A stretch of 64,000 bases of DNA from NCBI RefSeq assembly GCF_020892095.1, contig NZ_AP024845.1:1674001-1738000 (forward strand). Reading direction: 5' to 3'. The translations under genes and the position numbers were made by a program. Each line of letters starts with the position of its first letter. Position 1 is the first letter of the stretch. Under the pieces are notes generated by a model. It was not told the origin of the DNA. It ran no database searches and worked only from the letters and a program-made list of their open reading frames with translations. Shown here piece by piece: positions 1 to 7,936 of the stretch. The DNA is from Claveliimonas bilis (lineage in GTDB: Bacteria; Bacillota; Clostridia; Lachnospirales; Lachnospiraceae).

Positions 1-598
1 TACGCAGCTGGTATTTCTTTATTTATATTACCATACAGGGCACAACAGGACTATGAACCAGACAGAGTTGTCAAAAAAGCTTCGGCTCTCAAAAGCAACC
101 TGCAGTAGGGCGATCAAAGATCTGGCTGAATCAGGAGTCATTGAAATAAAAAATGAAGGTACAAATAAGTGGATTATTTCCCGGTTTGACAAACCAGAAT
201 TTTTAAGGAAAGCATATAGTAGGATGAAGTCGCCGGTAAAACGTGTTATATATGTGAAAAACGAGCCATCAGGACCGCACCTTCTTCAGAGTGGTGTAAA
301 AGCACTTTCTTCTATATCAATGGTGGGCGTGAAAGAATACGATAGAGGGATTGCTGTCTCCGCAAGGATAGCATCGACAATTCCTGCAGAATACATCATA
401 TCAAAGCGGGAATTTGAAGACTTTGGAGGATCGGTTATCGAAGTATGGAGCTATGCCCCGGAATTACTTTCTGATAATGGACGGGTAGATGATATTTCTC
501 TCTTGCTTAGTCTTGACAATGATCCGGATGAACGGATACAGATGGGACTGGATGAGATCAGAGAGAAGCACGGACTTCCGGTTAAAGATTACGAATGA
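1..598 (+). CDS. Winged-helix (MarR/AbiEi-like) regulator, 5' end outside window
   Basis: The reading frame is open from base 2 with no stop before the first ATG (53), and the residues upstream of that ATG (LYLYYHTG) look like the start of a helix-turn-helix domain, so the true start lies before the window. A winged helix follows (ELSKKLRLSKATCSRAIKDL, about residues 5-24 from ATG 53), then a beta-rich region with no domain I can name. It ends 13 bp before a nucleotidyltransferase-like gene. That pairing resembles the AbiEi (regulator) / AbiEii (nucleotidyltransferase) arrangement of type IV toxin-antitoxin or abortive-infection systems. The HTH is seen; the system assignment is inference. 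Confidence 0.65.
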   Translation, partial: TQLVFLYLYYHTGHNRTMNQTELSKKLRLSKATCSRAIKDLAESGVIEIKNEGTNKWIISRFDKPEFLRKAYSRMKSPVKRVIYVKNEPSGPHLLQSGVKALSSISMVGVKEYDRGIAVSARIASTIPAEYIISKREFEDFGGSVIEVWSYAPELLSDNGRVDDISLLLSLDNDPDERIQMGLDEIREKHGLPVKDYE

Positions 599-611
599 TA
601 AGGAGAAGAAT

Positions 612-1286
612 ATGGTAAATGGGATCGATCTTTTTAAGGAACACTTCAGCGATTACAAAGAGCAGTATACAATAATCGGCGGATTCGCCTGTGATCTTCT
701 TATGACAGATGCCGGACTGGATTTCAGGCAGACCGTAGATATTGATATGGTTATCATTATAGAAGCACTTACAACAGAATTCGCGTCTGCTTTCTGGACT
801 TTTATTGATGATGGGGGTTACCAGGCACGCCATCGCAGCAGCGGACAACCGGAATTCTATCGTTTTGTCAATCCGACAGATCCATCATATCCGAAAATGA
901 TTGAATTATTTTCGCGTCCTCAGAGCAATGTAAAACTGCAGCCAAATACTCACCTTATGCCTCTGCATATCGATGATGAGGTGTCCAGTCTATCAGCGAT
1001 ATTGTTGAATGATGACTACTATCATTTCCTGTTGAATGGGAGGATAGAGAAAGCTGGAATCTCAATTCTGGATGCAGAGCATATTATTCCGCTTAAAATG
1101 AAGGCGTGGATTGATCTCAAGAGTAAAAAGGAACAGGGAATTCATGTTCCCTCTTCTGTTTTGGCGGATATTCAAAATTTTATCTTGCAGATGCGGGAAA
1201 CGGATATACGGTTGTCAGATATTGGTATTTCCCGGTCAAAGGAATCTATCCTTGATATATACAGTAGGATGTACATAGAGGAATAA
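612..1286 (+). CDS. Nucleotidyltransferase-like protein (AbiEii-like)
   Basis: 224-residue protein starting at ATG 612 behind AAGGAGAAG. The N-terminal part has the pattern of a minimal nucleotidyltransferase fold: IIGGFACDLL (GG motif), then RQTVDIDMVI, in which the D-x-D pair would bind metal. The C-terminal half holds IIPLKMKAWIDL, typical of AbiEii-like proteins, where a conserved lysine lies in this helix. It forms a two-gene unit with the upstream winged-helix protein and is followed by a terminator. Family knowledge: AbiEii-type toxins transfer nucleotides, some onto tRNA. Whether this pair is a toxin-antitoxin system or an accessory regulator cannot be decided from sequence alone. Confidence 0.6.
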   Translation: MVNGIDLFKEHFSDYKEQYTIIGGFACDLLMTDAGLDFRQTVDIDMVIIIEALTTEFASAFWTFIDDGGYQARHRSSGQPEFYRFVNPTDPSYPKMIELFSRPQSNVKLQPNTHLMPLHIDDEVSSLSAILLNDDYYHFLLNGRIEKAGISILDAEHIIPLKMKAWIDLKSKKEQGIHVPSSVLADIQNFILQMRETDIRLSDIGISRSKESILDIYSRMYIEE

Positions 1287-1383
1287 ATGCGAAAATATAT
1301 TATGAATAGTTTCATTCCTATTTTTTTATTTAATAAAGGAAAGGCAGTGCAGATCAGACGAACAGGTTTATAAACTTCCCAGG

Positions 1384-1424
1384 CCGATAACCCGCAAACA
1401 TTGAGTGCAGGTTATCGGTTTTTT
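1384..1424 (+). terminator. Rho-independent terminator after the nucleotidyltransferase
   Basis: CCGATAACC (1384-1392) pairs with GGTTATCGG (1410-1418) and is followed by six T. It closes the upstream two-gene unit. Confidence 0.85.
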
Positions 1425-1515
1425 AATATTTAAAATTTGTTTAACAAATCTATACGAAGTGATTAGAACTATCCTTTAGACTACATTTTAAAACAAAGAT
1501 GAAAGAAGGGATAGG

Positions 1516-2655
1516 ATGGAGAGAACTGTTATCATACCGGCGCTGAATCCTGATGAAGGTCTGCGGGAAATTGTGGAAAGAAACTGGGAGTTGGAAAATC
1601 AGATTATTCTTGTAGATGATGGAAGTGATAAAAAGTATGAGAGGCTGTTCTGGGAGTTAGGGGAGAAGTGTATTGTTCTGCACCATGAAGAGAACAGGGG
1701 AAAGGGCGAGGCGATCAAAACGGCTTTGAAATATATCAAAGAAGAGCTATGGGAATGCAGAGTCGTTGGGATTATGGATGCAGATGGGCAGCATCTGCCT
1801 GATGATATGGAAAAGCTTCTGATGAAAGCAGCGGCAGAACCGATGGCGCTGATCGTGGGGAGCAGGACTATTGACAGGAATGTTCCCTGGAAATCCCGAA
1901 TGGGAAATTTGATCACCCGAAGAATATTTCGGATGAAAACCGGAGTGGAGGTGTCAGATACACAGACCGGGCTTAGGGCTTTTTCAACGAGACTTCTTGA
2001 TTTTATGCTGGATATAGAGGGGGAGCGCTATGAATATGAGATGAATGTACTGGTGACTTGCGCAAAAGCAAATATACCGATCATCGAAGTACCGATAGAA
2101 ACGATTTATCACGATAAGGGAAATAGCTGTTCTCATTTTCGGAAAGTAAGGGACTCGGTGCGGATTTACAGGCAATTATTAAAGTTTTCTTTTGTTTCAT
2201 TTTCCAGTTTTCTGCTGGGAGGAATTTACGGTGTGAATTATCTGATTCCGCAGAAAGGCATTTCGGCAAGGCCAATGGAAGTGCGGGCAGCAGACGGCCA
2301 AAAAGAAAGCCGGAGGGACAGTCAAAGAGAAAGCCAATTGGCGAGTCAGAAAAAACTCAATGGACTTCCCACAACAAAGGTGTCTCTGGATACACAAGAC
2401 TGGCATGAGAAGTTTGCAGATAAGTTTACAGACCGGATCGTTTCCACGGATACTTCATATACAAGTCCCAATGTATCGGTAAAACTTACCTATTATTCGT
2501 GTGATACCAATCGGCTGGATAAGACGCAGGACGGCAATCATGAAAAATACGGGACGAATATTTCCTATGTGCTTGCTGATATTTATGTCGGCGCGGATGA
2601 AATCTGTTCTTGCGGTAAACGGGGATTCCTACAGCAACAGCAGACACCGGGATAA
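1516..2655 (+). CDS. Family 2 glycosyltransferase fused to the N-terminal part of a phosphodiester glycosidase (frameshifted)
   Basis: Residues 1-215 form a DPM1/polyprenyl-phosphate glycosyltransferase domain: VIIPALNPDEG, ILVDDGS, GKGEAIKTA, and the metal/nucleotide motif MDADGQH. One membrane segment follows at about 222-242. A charged linker leads into the beginning of a NAGPA-type phosphodiester glycosidase domain (VSVKLTYYS...ISYVLADIYV). The frame then breaks near 2600-2610: the rest of the glycosidase continues in the next frame to 3139, and the protein here ends in an out-of-frame tail. The segment at the membrane helix (LLKFSFVSF) resembles the first helix of GtrA domains often fused to such glycosyltransferases, so the present gene may be a deletion chimera. 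RBS AAAGAAGGGATAGG precedes ATG 1516. Glycosyltransferase assignment is sure; activity of the whole is doubtful. Confidence 0.8.
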   Translation: MERTVIIPALNPDEGLREIVERNWELENQIILVDDGSDKKYERLFWELGEKCIVLHHEENRGKGEAIKTALKYIKEELWECRVVGIMDADGQHLPDDMEKLLMKAAAEPMALIVGSRTIDRNVPWKSRMGNLITRRIFRMKTGVEVSDTQTGLRAFSTRLLDFMLDIEGERYEYEMNVLVTCAKANIPIIEVPIETIYHDKGNSCSHFRKVRDSVRIYRQLLKFSFVSFSSFLLGGIYGVNYLIPQKGISARPMEVRAADGQKESRRDSQRESQLASQKKLNGLPTTKVSLDTQDWHEKFADKFTDRIVSTDTSYTSPNVSVKLTYYSCDTNRLDKTQDGNHEKYGTNISYVLADIYVGADEICSCGKRGFLQQQQTPG

Positions 2656-3139
2656 TGGAACGATCATCCGCAATGGAGTGATCTATCGTGCACAGCAGAC
2701 AGACATGGAGACCTGTGTCCTGAATTGGGACGGAACAATGAAAATATATAATCCGGAGGAAATGGATACTCAGAAACTTATTGACAGCGGCGCCTATCAG
2801 AGCTGGATCTTCGGGCCAAGCCTTTTGGACGGGAATGGAAAAGCAAAAACAACGTTCCGGACATGGCCTTATATTGAGGAGTCTCATCCGAGAACGGCTA
2901 TCGGCTATTACGAGCCAGGACATTACTGTTTGCTGGTTGTAGACGGAAGGCAGGACAATTCAAGAGGAATGTTTCTGGATGAAATGGCGGGCCTTTTTGA
3001 ACAGCTGGGATGCAAGGCGGCTTATAACCTGGACGGAGGACACTGTTCTTTTATGACATTAAAAGATCAGGTGGTGAATCATCCGTATAAGTCAGAGCAT
3101 AAAGTAGAAGACGGAATATTTATTACGGAGGGAGTATAA
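2603..3139 (+). pseudogene. Phosphodiester glycosidase (NAGPA family), C-terminal fragment
   Basis: In the +1 frame relative to the glycosyltransferase the sequence reads SVLAVNGDSYS, then IIRNGVIYR, WIFGPSLL, RTAIGY, LLVVDGRQ and YNLDGGHCS. All are hallmarks of the catalytic domain of N-acetylglucosamine-1-phosphodiester alpha-N-acetylglucosaminidase-like proteins, common in exopolysaccharide loci. The N-terminal part of the domain lies in the other frame upstream. Intact relatives, as I recall them, carry some 30-50 residues between ADIYV and the NGD motif; here that stretch is almost absent, so a non-triplet deletion fits better than a one-base error. It has no own ribosome site. The stop overlaps the ATG of the next gene. 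Confidence 0.7.
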
Positions 3140-3390
3140 TGAAAGTAGTCGATCTTTTAAAAATTATAGCAGGGCATATTTGTATCATCTGCAGTATTTC
3201 ATTGATGGTCATACAGATCCTGGACTGGTTCAATCCGTTAATGAATTTTATGGGTAACTCTATGTTTCTTTTATATGCTTTGTGTGCAGCGTCCGTCTTT
3301 CTCGGAGTATGTGAAATTTATCTGAGGAAGCCGGCGGAAAAACAGGGAGAGTATGGAGCAGGAGGATACGGAAAAATGAACCGGAGATAA
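3139..3390 (+). CDS. Small two-helix membrane protein
   Basis: 83 residues. The ATG overlaps the stop of the glycosidase fragment (TAATG) and GGAGGGAG precedes it, so it is translationally coupled to that gene. Two hydrophobic segments (about residues 8-28 and 38-60) are followed by a basic, glycine-rich tail. No domain is recognised. Family neighbours suggest an accessory membrane protein of the polysaccharide-modifying locus, but this is only inferred from position. A terminator follows directly. Confidence 0.6.
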   Translation: MKVVDLLKIIAGHICIICSISLMVIQILDWFNPLMNFMGNSMFLLYALCAASVFLGVCEIYLRKPAEKQGEYGAGGYGKMNRR

Positions 3391-3403
3391 ATAAGAAAAA
3401 AGT

Positions 3404-3426
3404 AAGGGGATGGCCCCTTCTTTTTT
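3404..3426 (+). terminator. Rho-independent terminator
   Basis: AAGGGG (3404-3409), loop ATGG, CCCCTT (3414-3419), then C and six T. It ends the glycosyltransferase locus. Confidence 0.75.
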
Positions 3427-3452
3427 ATGCTTATTATTTATGAATCGTTTAA

Positions 3453-4232
3453 GAAATCGGAACCTGGTATGTCAAGGCGGCTGTAGCTGGCAACGAGAAC
3501 TATACGGAACTGGAAGAAGTAAAGAGCTTTACCATCGCAAAAGCGATTCCGTCTTACACATTGCCGGAAGATCTGATCATCAAGCAGGGAGAGGCATTGT
3601 CAACAGTAGAACTCCCGGCGGGATTTACCTGGAACGACGAGACGCAGACAGCCGATGATCTTGGCACACATACATTCAAAGGAGTCTTCATGCCGGAAGA
3701 TACAGCCAACTACCAGACGGTAGAGGTAGACATCTCGATTGAAGTTGTACCTGCTGTTACGCCGGTAAACCATGTACCGGTGATTACAGCAGAAGACAGG
3801 ACTCTGACCGTGGGAGATACCTTCAACCCGTTGGAAGAAGTAACGGCAGCTGATACGGAAGACGGCGACCTTACGGAAAAGATTGAAGTCATCAATAATG
3901 AAGTGGATACTTCCAAGGCCGGCACATATGAAGTGACTTACGAAGTAACAGACAGCCAGGGAGCTGGCGCTGTGAAGACCATCACCGTTACCGTGAAGGA
4001 GAAAGACAATGCCCAGGGCTCAGGTGATTCAGGCGATACGGATTCGAGCGATACGACTACTGGAAGCAGTGCGGATAAAGGCAGCGGAGAGAAGGCAACC
4101 GCAAGAGGTGAGAAACAGACCGGTGTGGAGACGGGAGACGGCAGCAACATGATCGTGCGGGCTGCTCTGATGTTCGTATCTGTGCTGGGAGCGGTATTGT
4201 CCGTACGGTCCAGACGCAGGATGAGGAGATAA
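3453..4232 (+). pseudogene. 3' remnant of a large cell-wall-anchored surface protein
   Basis: The frame reads protein-like from 3453 (EIGTWYVKAAVAGNENY) but is closed immediately upstream by TAA (3450-3452), and there is no ribosome site or start codon at its head. What remains is part of a bacterial repeat/Ig-like domain (YTLPEDLIIKQGEAL...), one DUF5011-like Ig domain (VPVITAEDRTL...GTYEVTYEVTDSQG), a Ser/Gly/Asp-rich linker, and a sorting-signal-like tail: TGVETGD, a hydrophobic stretch, and RSRRRMRR. Such C-termini end proteins of 1000 or more residues in gut Clostridia. The upstream bulk has been deleted. A shorter product starting at TTG 3561 is possible but improbable. Confidence 0.75.
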
Positions 4233-4274
4233 TTCCGGGATAATTCCACAGATGGACGGCTGGCGAGAAAATTT

Positions 4275-4304
4275 TTGACAAAATGTGCGAAGCGCAAATA
4301 TAAT
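4275..4304 (+). promoter_or_regulatory. Consensus sigma-A promoter of the metallophosphoesterase gene
   Basis: TTGACA (4275-4280), 18 bp spacer, TATAAT (4299-4304). Both hexamers are perfect. The predicted transcript starts about 4311. Confidence 0.8.
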
Positions 4305-4311
4305 AGAAAAA

Positions 4312-4356
4312 GGACTATGACAGAATTTATTTCAAGATGAAAGTCATAGTTCTTTT
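4312..4356 (+). terminator. Leader hairpin with T-run, placed at the transcript start
   Basis: GGACTATGAC (4312-4321) pairs with GTCATAGTTC (4343-4352) with one G-T pair, followed by TTTTT. It sits directly after the promoter at 4275-4304, so it would form the first nucleotides of the mRNA. It may act as an attenuator or be an old terminator. Confidence 0.6.
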
Positions 4357-4391
4357 TCTGTTTACAAGGAAAAAGGCAAAGGAGTGATCTT

Positions 4392-5006
4392 ATGAGATAC
4401 TATATTGCAGACTGCCATTTTTTTCATGAAGCCCTTAATGAAAAAATGGACAAACGCGGTTTTGAAAGTGTTCAGGCAATGAATGAATACATGATAGAAA
4501 AGTGGAATCAGAAAGTACGGCGCAATGACGAGGTTGTTATCCTTGGGGATTTTTCCTGGGGAAATGCAGAGGAGACAAATGATCTTCTGGACAGGCTTCA
4601 CGGGAAACTATATATGATCCGGGGAAATCACGACTACTTTCTGCAAAAATCAGATTTCCGGGCGGAGCGGTTTGTGTGGATAAAGTCCTATGCGGAAATG
4701 CAGGACAATCAAAGAAAGGTAATCCTCTGCCATTATCCGGTGATGTGCTATAACGGTCAGTACCGGCTGGACAGAAAGGGGAATCCCAGAACCTATATGC
4801 TTTACGGACATGTGCATGATACGATGGATCAGAGACTGCTGGAACAGTTTCAGGAAATAACAAAAAGAACGACTGTACAAAGTCCGGATGGAGAGGAGAG
4901 GCCGATTCCCAGCAGCATGATCAATTGTTTCTGCATGTATTCGGACTATACGCCCCTTACGCTGGACGAGTGGATTGCTCTGGACAGAGAGAGGAGAAGT
5001 ATTTAG
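4392..5006 (+). CDS. Calcineurin-like metallophosphoesterase
   Basis: 204 residues starting at ATG 4392 behind AAAGGAGTGATCTT. The metal-binding motifs of the family appear in order: YYIADCHFFH (DxH), VVILGDFSWG (GDxx), MIRGNHDYF (GNHD), VILCHYP and LYGHVH (GHxH). These coordinate a dinuclear metal centre that hydrolyses phosphoesters. Length fits single-domain family members often annotated as hydrolases or phosphoesterases. It is alone in its transcription unit. The substrate cannot be told from sequence. Confidence 0.88.
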   Translation: MRYYIADCHFFHEALNEKMDKRGFESVQAMNEYMIEKWNQKVRRNDEVVILGDFSWGNAEETNDLLDRLHGKLYMIRGNHDYFLQKSDFRAERFVWIKSYAEMQDNQRKVILCHYPVMCYNGQYRLDRKGNPRTYMLYGHVHDTMDQRLLEQFQEITKRTTVQSPDGEERPIPSSMINCFCMYSDYTPLTLDEWIALDRERRSI

Positions 5007-5067
5007 TATTACGGATCCATTCAGATGTGTATGTCCGGTCAGGGGATACAGCTCAATCAGATGCCAC

Positions 5068-5103
5068 TTGACATAGTACGAAATAAAATATAAAATAGTA
5101 CGA
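5068..5103 (+). promoter_or_regulatory. marR-MATE promoter with repeated operator half-sites
   Basis: TTGACA (5068-5073), 17 bp spacer, TAAAAT (5091-5096). The octamer TAGTACGA occurs at 5074-5081 and again at 5096-5103, flanking the -10 region. That is a likely site for autorepression by the MarR protein encoded next. Confidence 0.65.
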
Positions 5104-5133
5104 CAAGAGACTAATTGAGGAAGGAGAAGGGAA

Positions 5134-5577
5134 ATGGAACAGCTATTTAGAAAGCAGCAGAAAGATTTTTCTTCTGTGTGGAGCCATACAAATATTCTTT
5201 ATCAAAAGTGGGCGGAATATATGGGGATCAGTTATGCGGCGTTTATGACGCTGTATGGGCTTGATGTCCGTGGAAGCATGACGCAGAAAAATATTTGTGA
5301 TTTCTGCGGATTTACAAAACAGACGGTCAACGGGGTTGTCCATGACTTTGTGAAGCAGGGCTATGTATCTCTGGAAACAGGCAGGAGAGACAGAAGAGAA
5401 AAGCTGGTTGTTTTTACGGAAAAAGGGAAAGCGTATGCCAAGAAACTGCTTGCACCGCTTTATCAGACGGAACAGTATGTCTTTTCAACAATTGGAGATG
5501 AAAAAATTTCGCAGATGATCGATACGATCGATGCGTTTAATACCTTGCTTGAAAAGCGTTTGGAGGAAGCAAAATGA
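5134..5577 (+). CDS. MarR-family transcriptional regulator
   Basis: 147 residues with a MarR winged helix: MTQKNICDFCGFTKQTVNGVVHDFVKQGYVSLE is the recognition-helix region and RRDRREKLVVFTEKGK the wing. Start ATG 5134 follows AAGGAGAAGG. Its stop overlaps the start of a MATE efflux gene (ATGA), a common arrangement in which the regulator represses its own drug-efflux operon. Paired TAGTACGA sites in the promoter support autoregulation. The ligand is unknown. Confidence 0.88.
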   Translation: MEQLFRKQQKDFSSVWSHTNILYQKWAEYMGISYAAFMTLYGLDVRGSMTQKNICDFCGFTKQTVNGVVHDFVKQGYVSLETGRRDRREKLVVFTEKGKAYAKKLLAPLYQTEQYVFSTIGDEKISQMIDTIDAFNTLLEKRLEEAK

Positions 5578-6899
5578 ATCGGTATAAAGTATTTGCTTCA
5601 TATGTAATTCCATCTGTTCTGGCATTTGCCTTATCAGGGGTTTATGCGATCGTGGACGGATTTTTTGTGGGAAGGAGCACAGGAGATGCAGGACTGTCTG
5701 CTATCAATATCGCCTTTCCGGTTGTATCGCTGATGCAGTCTTTGGGAACCGGAATTGGCATGGGAGGTTCCGTTTTGTGGACAGTAAAAAAAGCCTCCGG
5801 AAGCGAGGAGGCTGCGGGGAAATATGTCAGGGGGACACTTCTTTTGCTGTTGCTGGTAAGTGTGGCAACGACCGCGGGTATTTATTTTGTAACGGAGCCC
5901 ATTTTGAGACTGTTTGGCGCTGAAGGAGAAATCCTGATTTTCGGGAAAGATTATCTTGATGTCATTGTTGTTGGCGCGGCTTTCCAGATTTTTGCAACAG
6001 GAATTGTCCCGATCATCCGCAATAATGGAAGCTCTCTTTTTGCGTTGGTAGTTATGGTGTCGGGATTTCTGACGAATATCCTGCTGGATTATCTGATGGT
6101 ATGGGTGTTTGATATGGGAACAAAGGGAGCGGCGCTGGCTACTGTCCTGGGGCAATTGGTGACAACTGTGGAGGCGCTTTTCTATCTGATTTACCGGAAA
6201 CTGCCGGTCATTGGCTCTCTGCCCGGATTCGGACGAATGTCATGGAATATTTTCAGGATTGGTATCGCCCCATTCGGCCTGACACTCTCTCCCATGATAT
6301 CTCTTATGCTGATCAACCGCTTTTCTATGATGCACGGCAAAGAAGCGGCAGTAGCCTGCTATGCCTGTATCGCATATGTGCTTTCTGTTGTTCAAATGCT
6401 GATGCAGGGCGTTGGAGACGGAAGTCAGCCGCTTATGAGCAGGTATTATGGTGAAGGGAAAAGAGAAGAGGTCAGAAAAGTACAGAATATTGCGTATATC
6501 AGCGCGGTGGGGCTGGCGCTCATCAGCAATGCAGTATTGTTTTTTACCAGAACCAGCCTGGGAGAACTGTTTGGAGCGTCAGAAAGTACGAGGCGCTTAG
6601 TAGCGGATATACTGCCGGTATTTCTTGTCGGATTGATCTTTTATGCTTTTTCAAGAATTACAACATCTGGGTTTTATGCAACAGAAAATAACATTTATTC
6701 CTATCTGTGTGTCTATGCAGAACCGGTTCTGCTATTGATATTATTGTTTATCCTTCCGGGAATCTGGGGCCAGACCGGCGTGTGGTGGAGCGTGGTTGCT
6801 TCCCAGATTTTAACGGCATTTCTCGCCCTGATACTGCGAATATCCGAAGACAGATGCAGAAGGAGAACAGATGCACCTTCCCGAATAAAAACAATTTAA
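5574..6899 (+). CDS. MATE-family multidrug efflux transporter
   Basis: 441 residues, about twelve hydrophobic segments, with MATE signatures (VDGFFVGR near the N-terminus, the repeated G-I-G-S/P-type turns, and QGVGDGSQPLMSRYYGEGK in the second half). It exports toxic compounds in exchange for Na+ or H+. It is translationally coupled to the MarR gene by a 4-bp overlap. The 3' end overlaps by 4 bp the stop of the convergent flavodoxin gene, so no separate terminator lies between them. Confidence 0.9.
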   Translation: MNRYKVFASYVIPSVLAFALSGVYAIVDGFFVGRSTGDAGLSAINIAFPVVSLMQSLGTGIGMGGSVLWTVKKASGSEEAAGKYVRGTLLLLLLVSVATTAGIYFVTEPILRLFGAEGEILIFGKDYLDVIVVGAAFQIFATGIVPIIRNNGSSLFALVVMVSGFLTNILLDYLMVWVFDMGTKGAALATVLGQLVTTVEALFYLIYRKLPVIGSLPGFGRMSWNIFRIGIAPFGLTLSPMISLMLINRFSMMHGKEAAVACYACIAYVLSVVQMLMQGVGDGSQPLMSRYYGEGKREEVRKVQNIAYISAVGLALISNAVLFFTRTSLGELFGASESTRRLVADILPVFLVGLIFYAFSRITTSGFYATENNIYSYLCVYAEPVLLLILLFILPGIWGQTGVWWSVVASQILTAFLALILRISEDRCRRRTDAPSRIKTI

Positions 6900-7420
6900 A
6901 TGGAACTGTCAGCAGATGAAATACAGGCAATGGCAAATTCCTGGGCCTTCTGATAATCTTCTGTATCAGGATGGGTCATAGCCATATCGAAATTTCGGAT
7001 GAACATATCAATTTGTTCGGAATTTTCATCAGTGCGCATAGTTTCATATTTGTTACGCACCTGAAGAGGCATTTTCCCCTGGCAGAGGTACGCGCCCAGA
7101 TAGCGGCAGGTATCGTTGATCCAGATACTGACATTTTGCTCGATCATTTTATAGTATTCGGGAGAATTTCCCATACCGCAGGTGCCGAACAGAGCGATAT
7201 CTTTTCCGGTGAGACTTTGGATAAAATTGCTCACTTCTAAAGCGCATGTGCCCCGGTGGACACAGAAGCCGATGAAATAAAGGCGCGCCTCTGGTATACT
7301 TTTTTCTGTCGTAATGTCGATGAGATCTTTTGAGTTCCCCGGCAGAGCAGAGAAGACAGAGGCCGCCAGATTTTTTGTATTGCCTGACTGGCTGTTATAT
7401 AAAACAAGGTATTCCAGCAT
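6896..7420 (-). CDS. Flavodoxin-family protein, BilS-like
   Basis: 174 residues. The N-terminus LVLYNSQSGNTKNLA is the FMN phosphate loop of flavodoxins; VHRGTCALEV and ALFGTCGMGNSPEYY are the flavin-flanking loops seen in the short flavodoxins called BilS in gut Clostridia, which accompany the bilirubin reductase BilR. It likely carries electrons to a reductase. No BilR (old-yellow-enzyme family) is in the window, so here it stands alone; other flavodoxin partners are possible. The next gene on this strand (zinc-ribbon protein) lies 17 bp upstream, suggesting one operon. BilS assignment is from memory of the family and is moderate. Confidence 0.7.
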   Translation of the reverse strand: MLEYLVLYNSQSGNTKNLAASVFSALPGNSKDLIDITTEKSIPEARLYFIGFCVHRGTCALEVSNFIQSLTGKDIALFGTCGMGNSPEYYKMIEQNVSIWINDTCRYLGAYLCQGKMPLQVRNKYETMRTDENSEQIDMFIRNFDMAMTHPDTEDYQKAQEFAIACISSADSSI

Positions 7421-7437
7421 TTGTGAATCTCTCCTTT

Positions 7438-7833
7438 CTAACTCTTTTTAATAAAGCGTGTCTGACATTTGGGACAGCGGATTTCGATCTTTCCTTTTCC
7501 TTTCGGTACACGGATTTTCTGGCGGCAGGTGGGACATTTGTAGATATGATGTGTCTTTCTCTGTGCCAGAAGATTTTTCTGTGTAGAAAACCAGGTGCGG
7601 AGCCGGCGCGTTTTGGCAAGGTATGTCTGGTTTTCAGCAGAACGTTTGTAAATATTACGTGAAAACATACGGAAATAAGCATAAATAATCAGCGCCCAGG
7701 CCAGCCAGGACAGAACCGGAACGTCAAAAAGACTGGCGAGAACAACAGCAGCAAGTGCAGCAATTATAGTAGCTTTTCCTAAAGAATCAAAGCCGTAACG
7801 GCCTGCCATAAAACGGATCAGTTTTTCTTTCAT
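7438..7833 (-). CDS. Membrane protein with C-terminal zinc ribbon
   Basis: 131 residues. Two hydrophobic stretches (about 22-38 and 41-56) are followed by a basic linker and a zinc ribbon, CPTC (residues about 100-103) and CPKC (about 119-122). The start ATG 7833 follows GGAGGGTGATAAT. Proteins of this build are common in Lachnospiraceae and uncharacterised. It is 17 bp upstream of the flavodoxin gene on the same strand. Function unknown. Confidence 0.75.
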   Translation of the reverse strand: MKEKLIRFMAGRYGFDSLGKATIIAALAAVVLASLFDVPVLSWLAWALIIYAYFRMFSRNIYKRSAENQTYLAKTRRLRTWFSTQKNLLAQRKTHHIYKCPTCRQKIRVPKGKGKIEIRCPKCQTRFIKKS

Positions 7834-7936
7834 GATATTATCACCCTCCTAACAGGAATGATACACTTACCATCGTCAAAGTCAATAAACTCCCCATTAA
7901 AAATATATAAAATAATAGAAGACCTCTTCGGAATGT

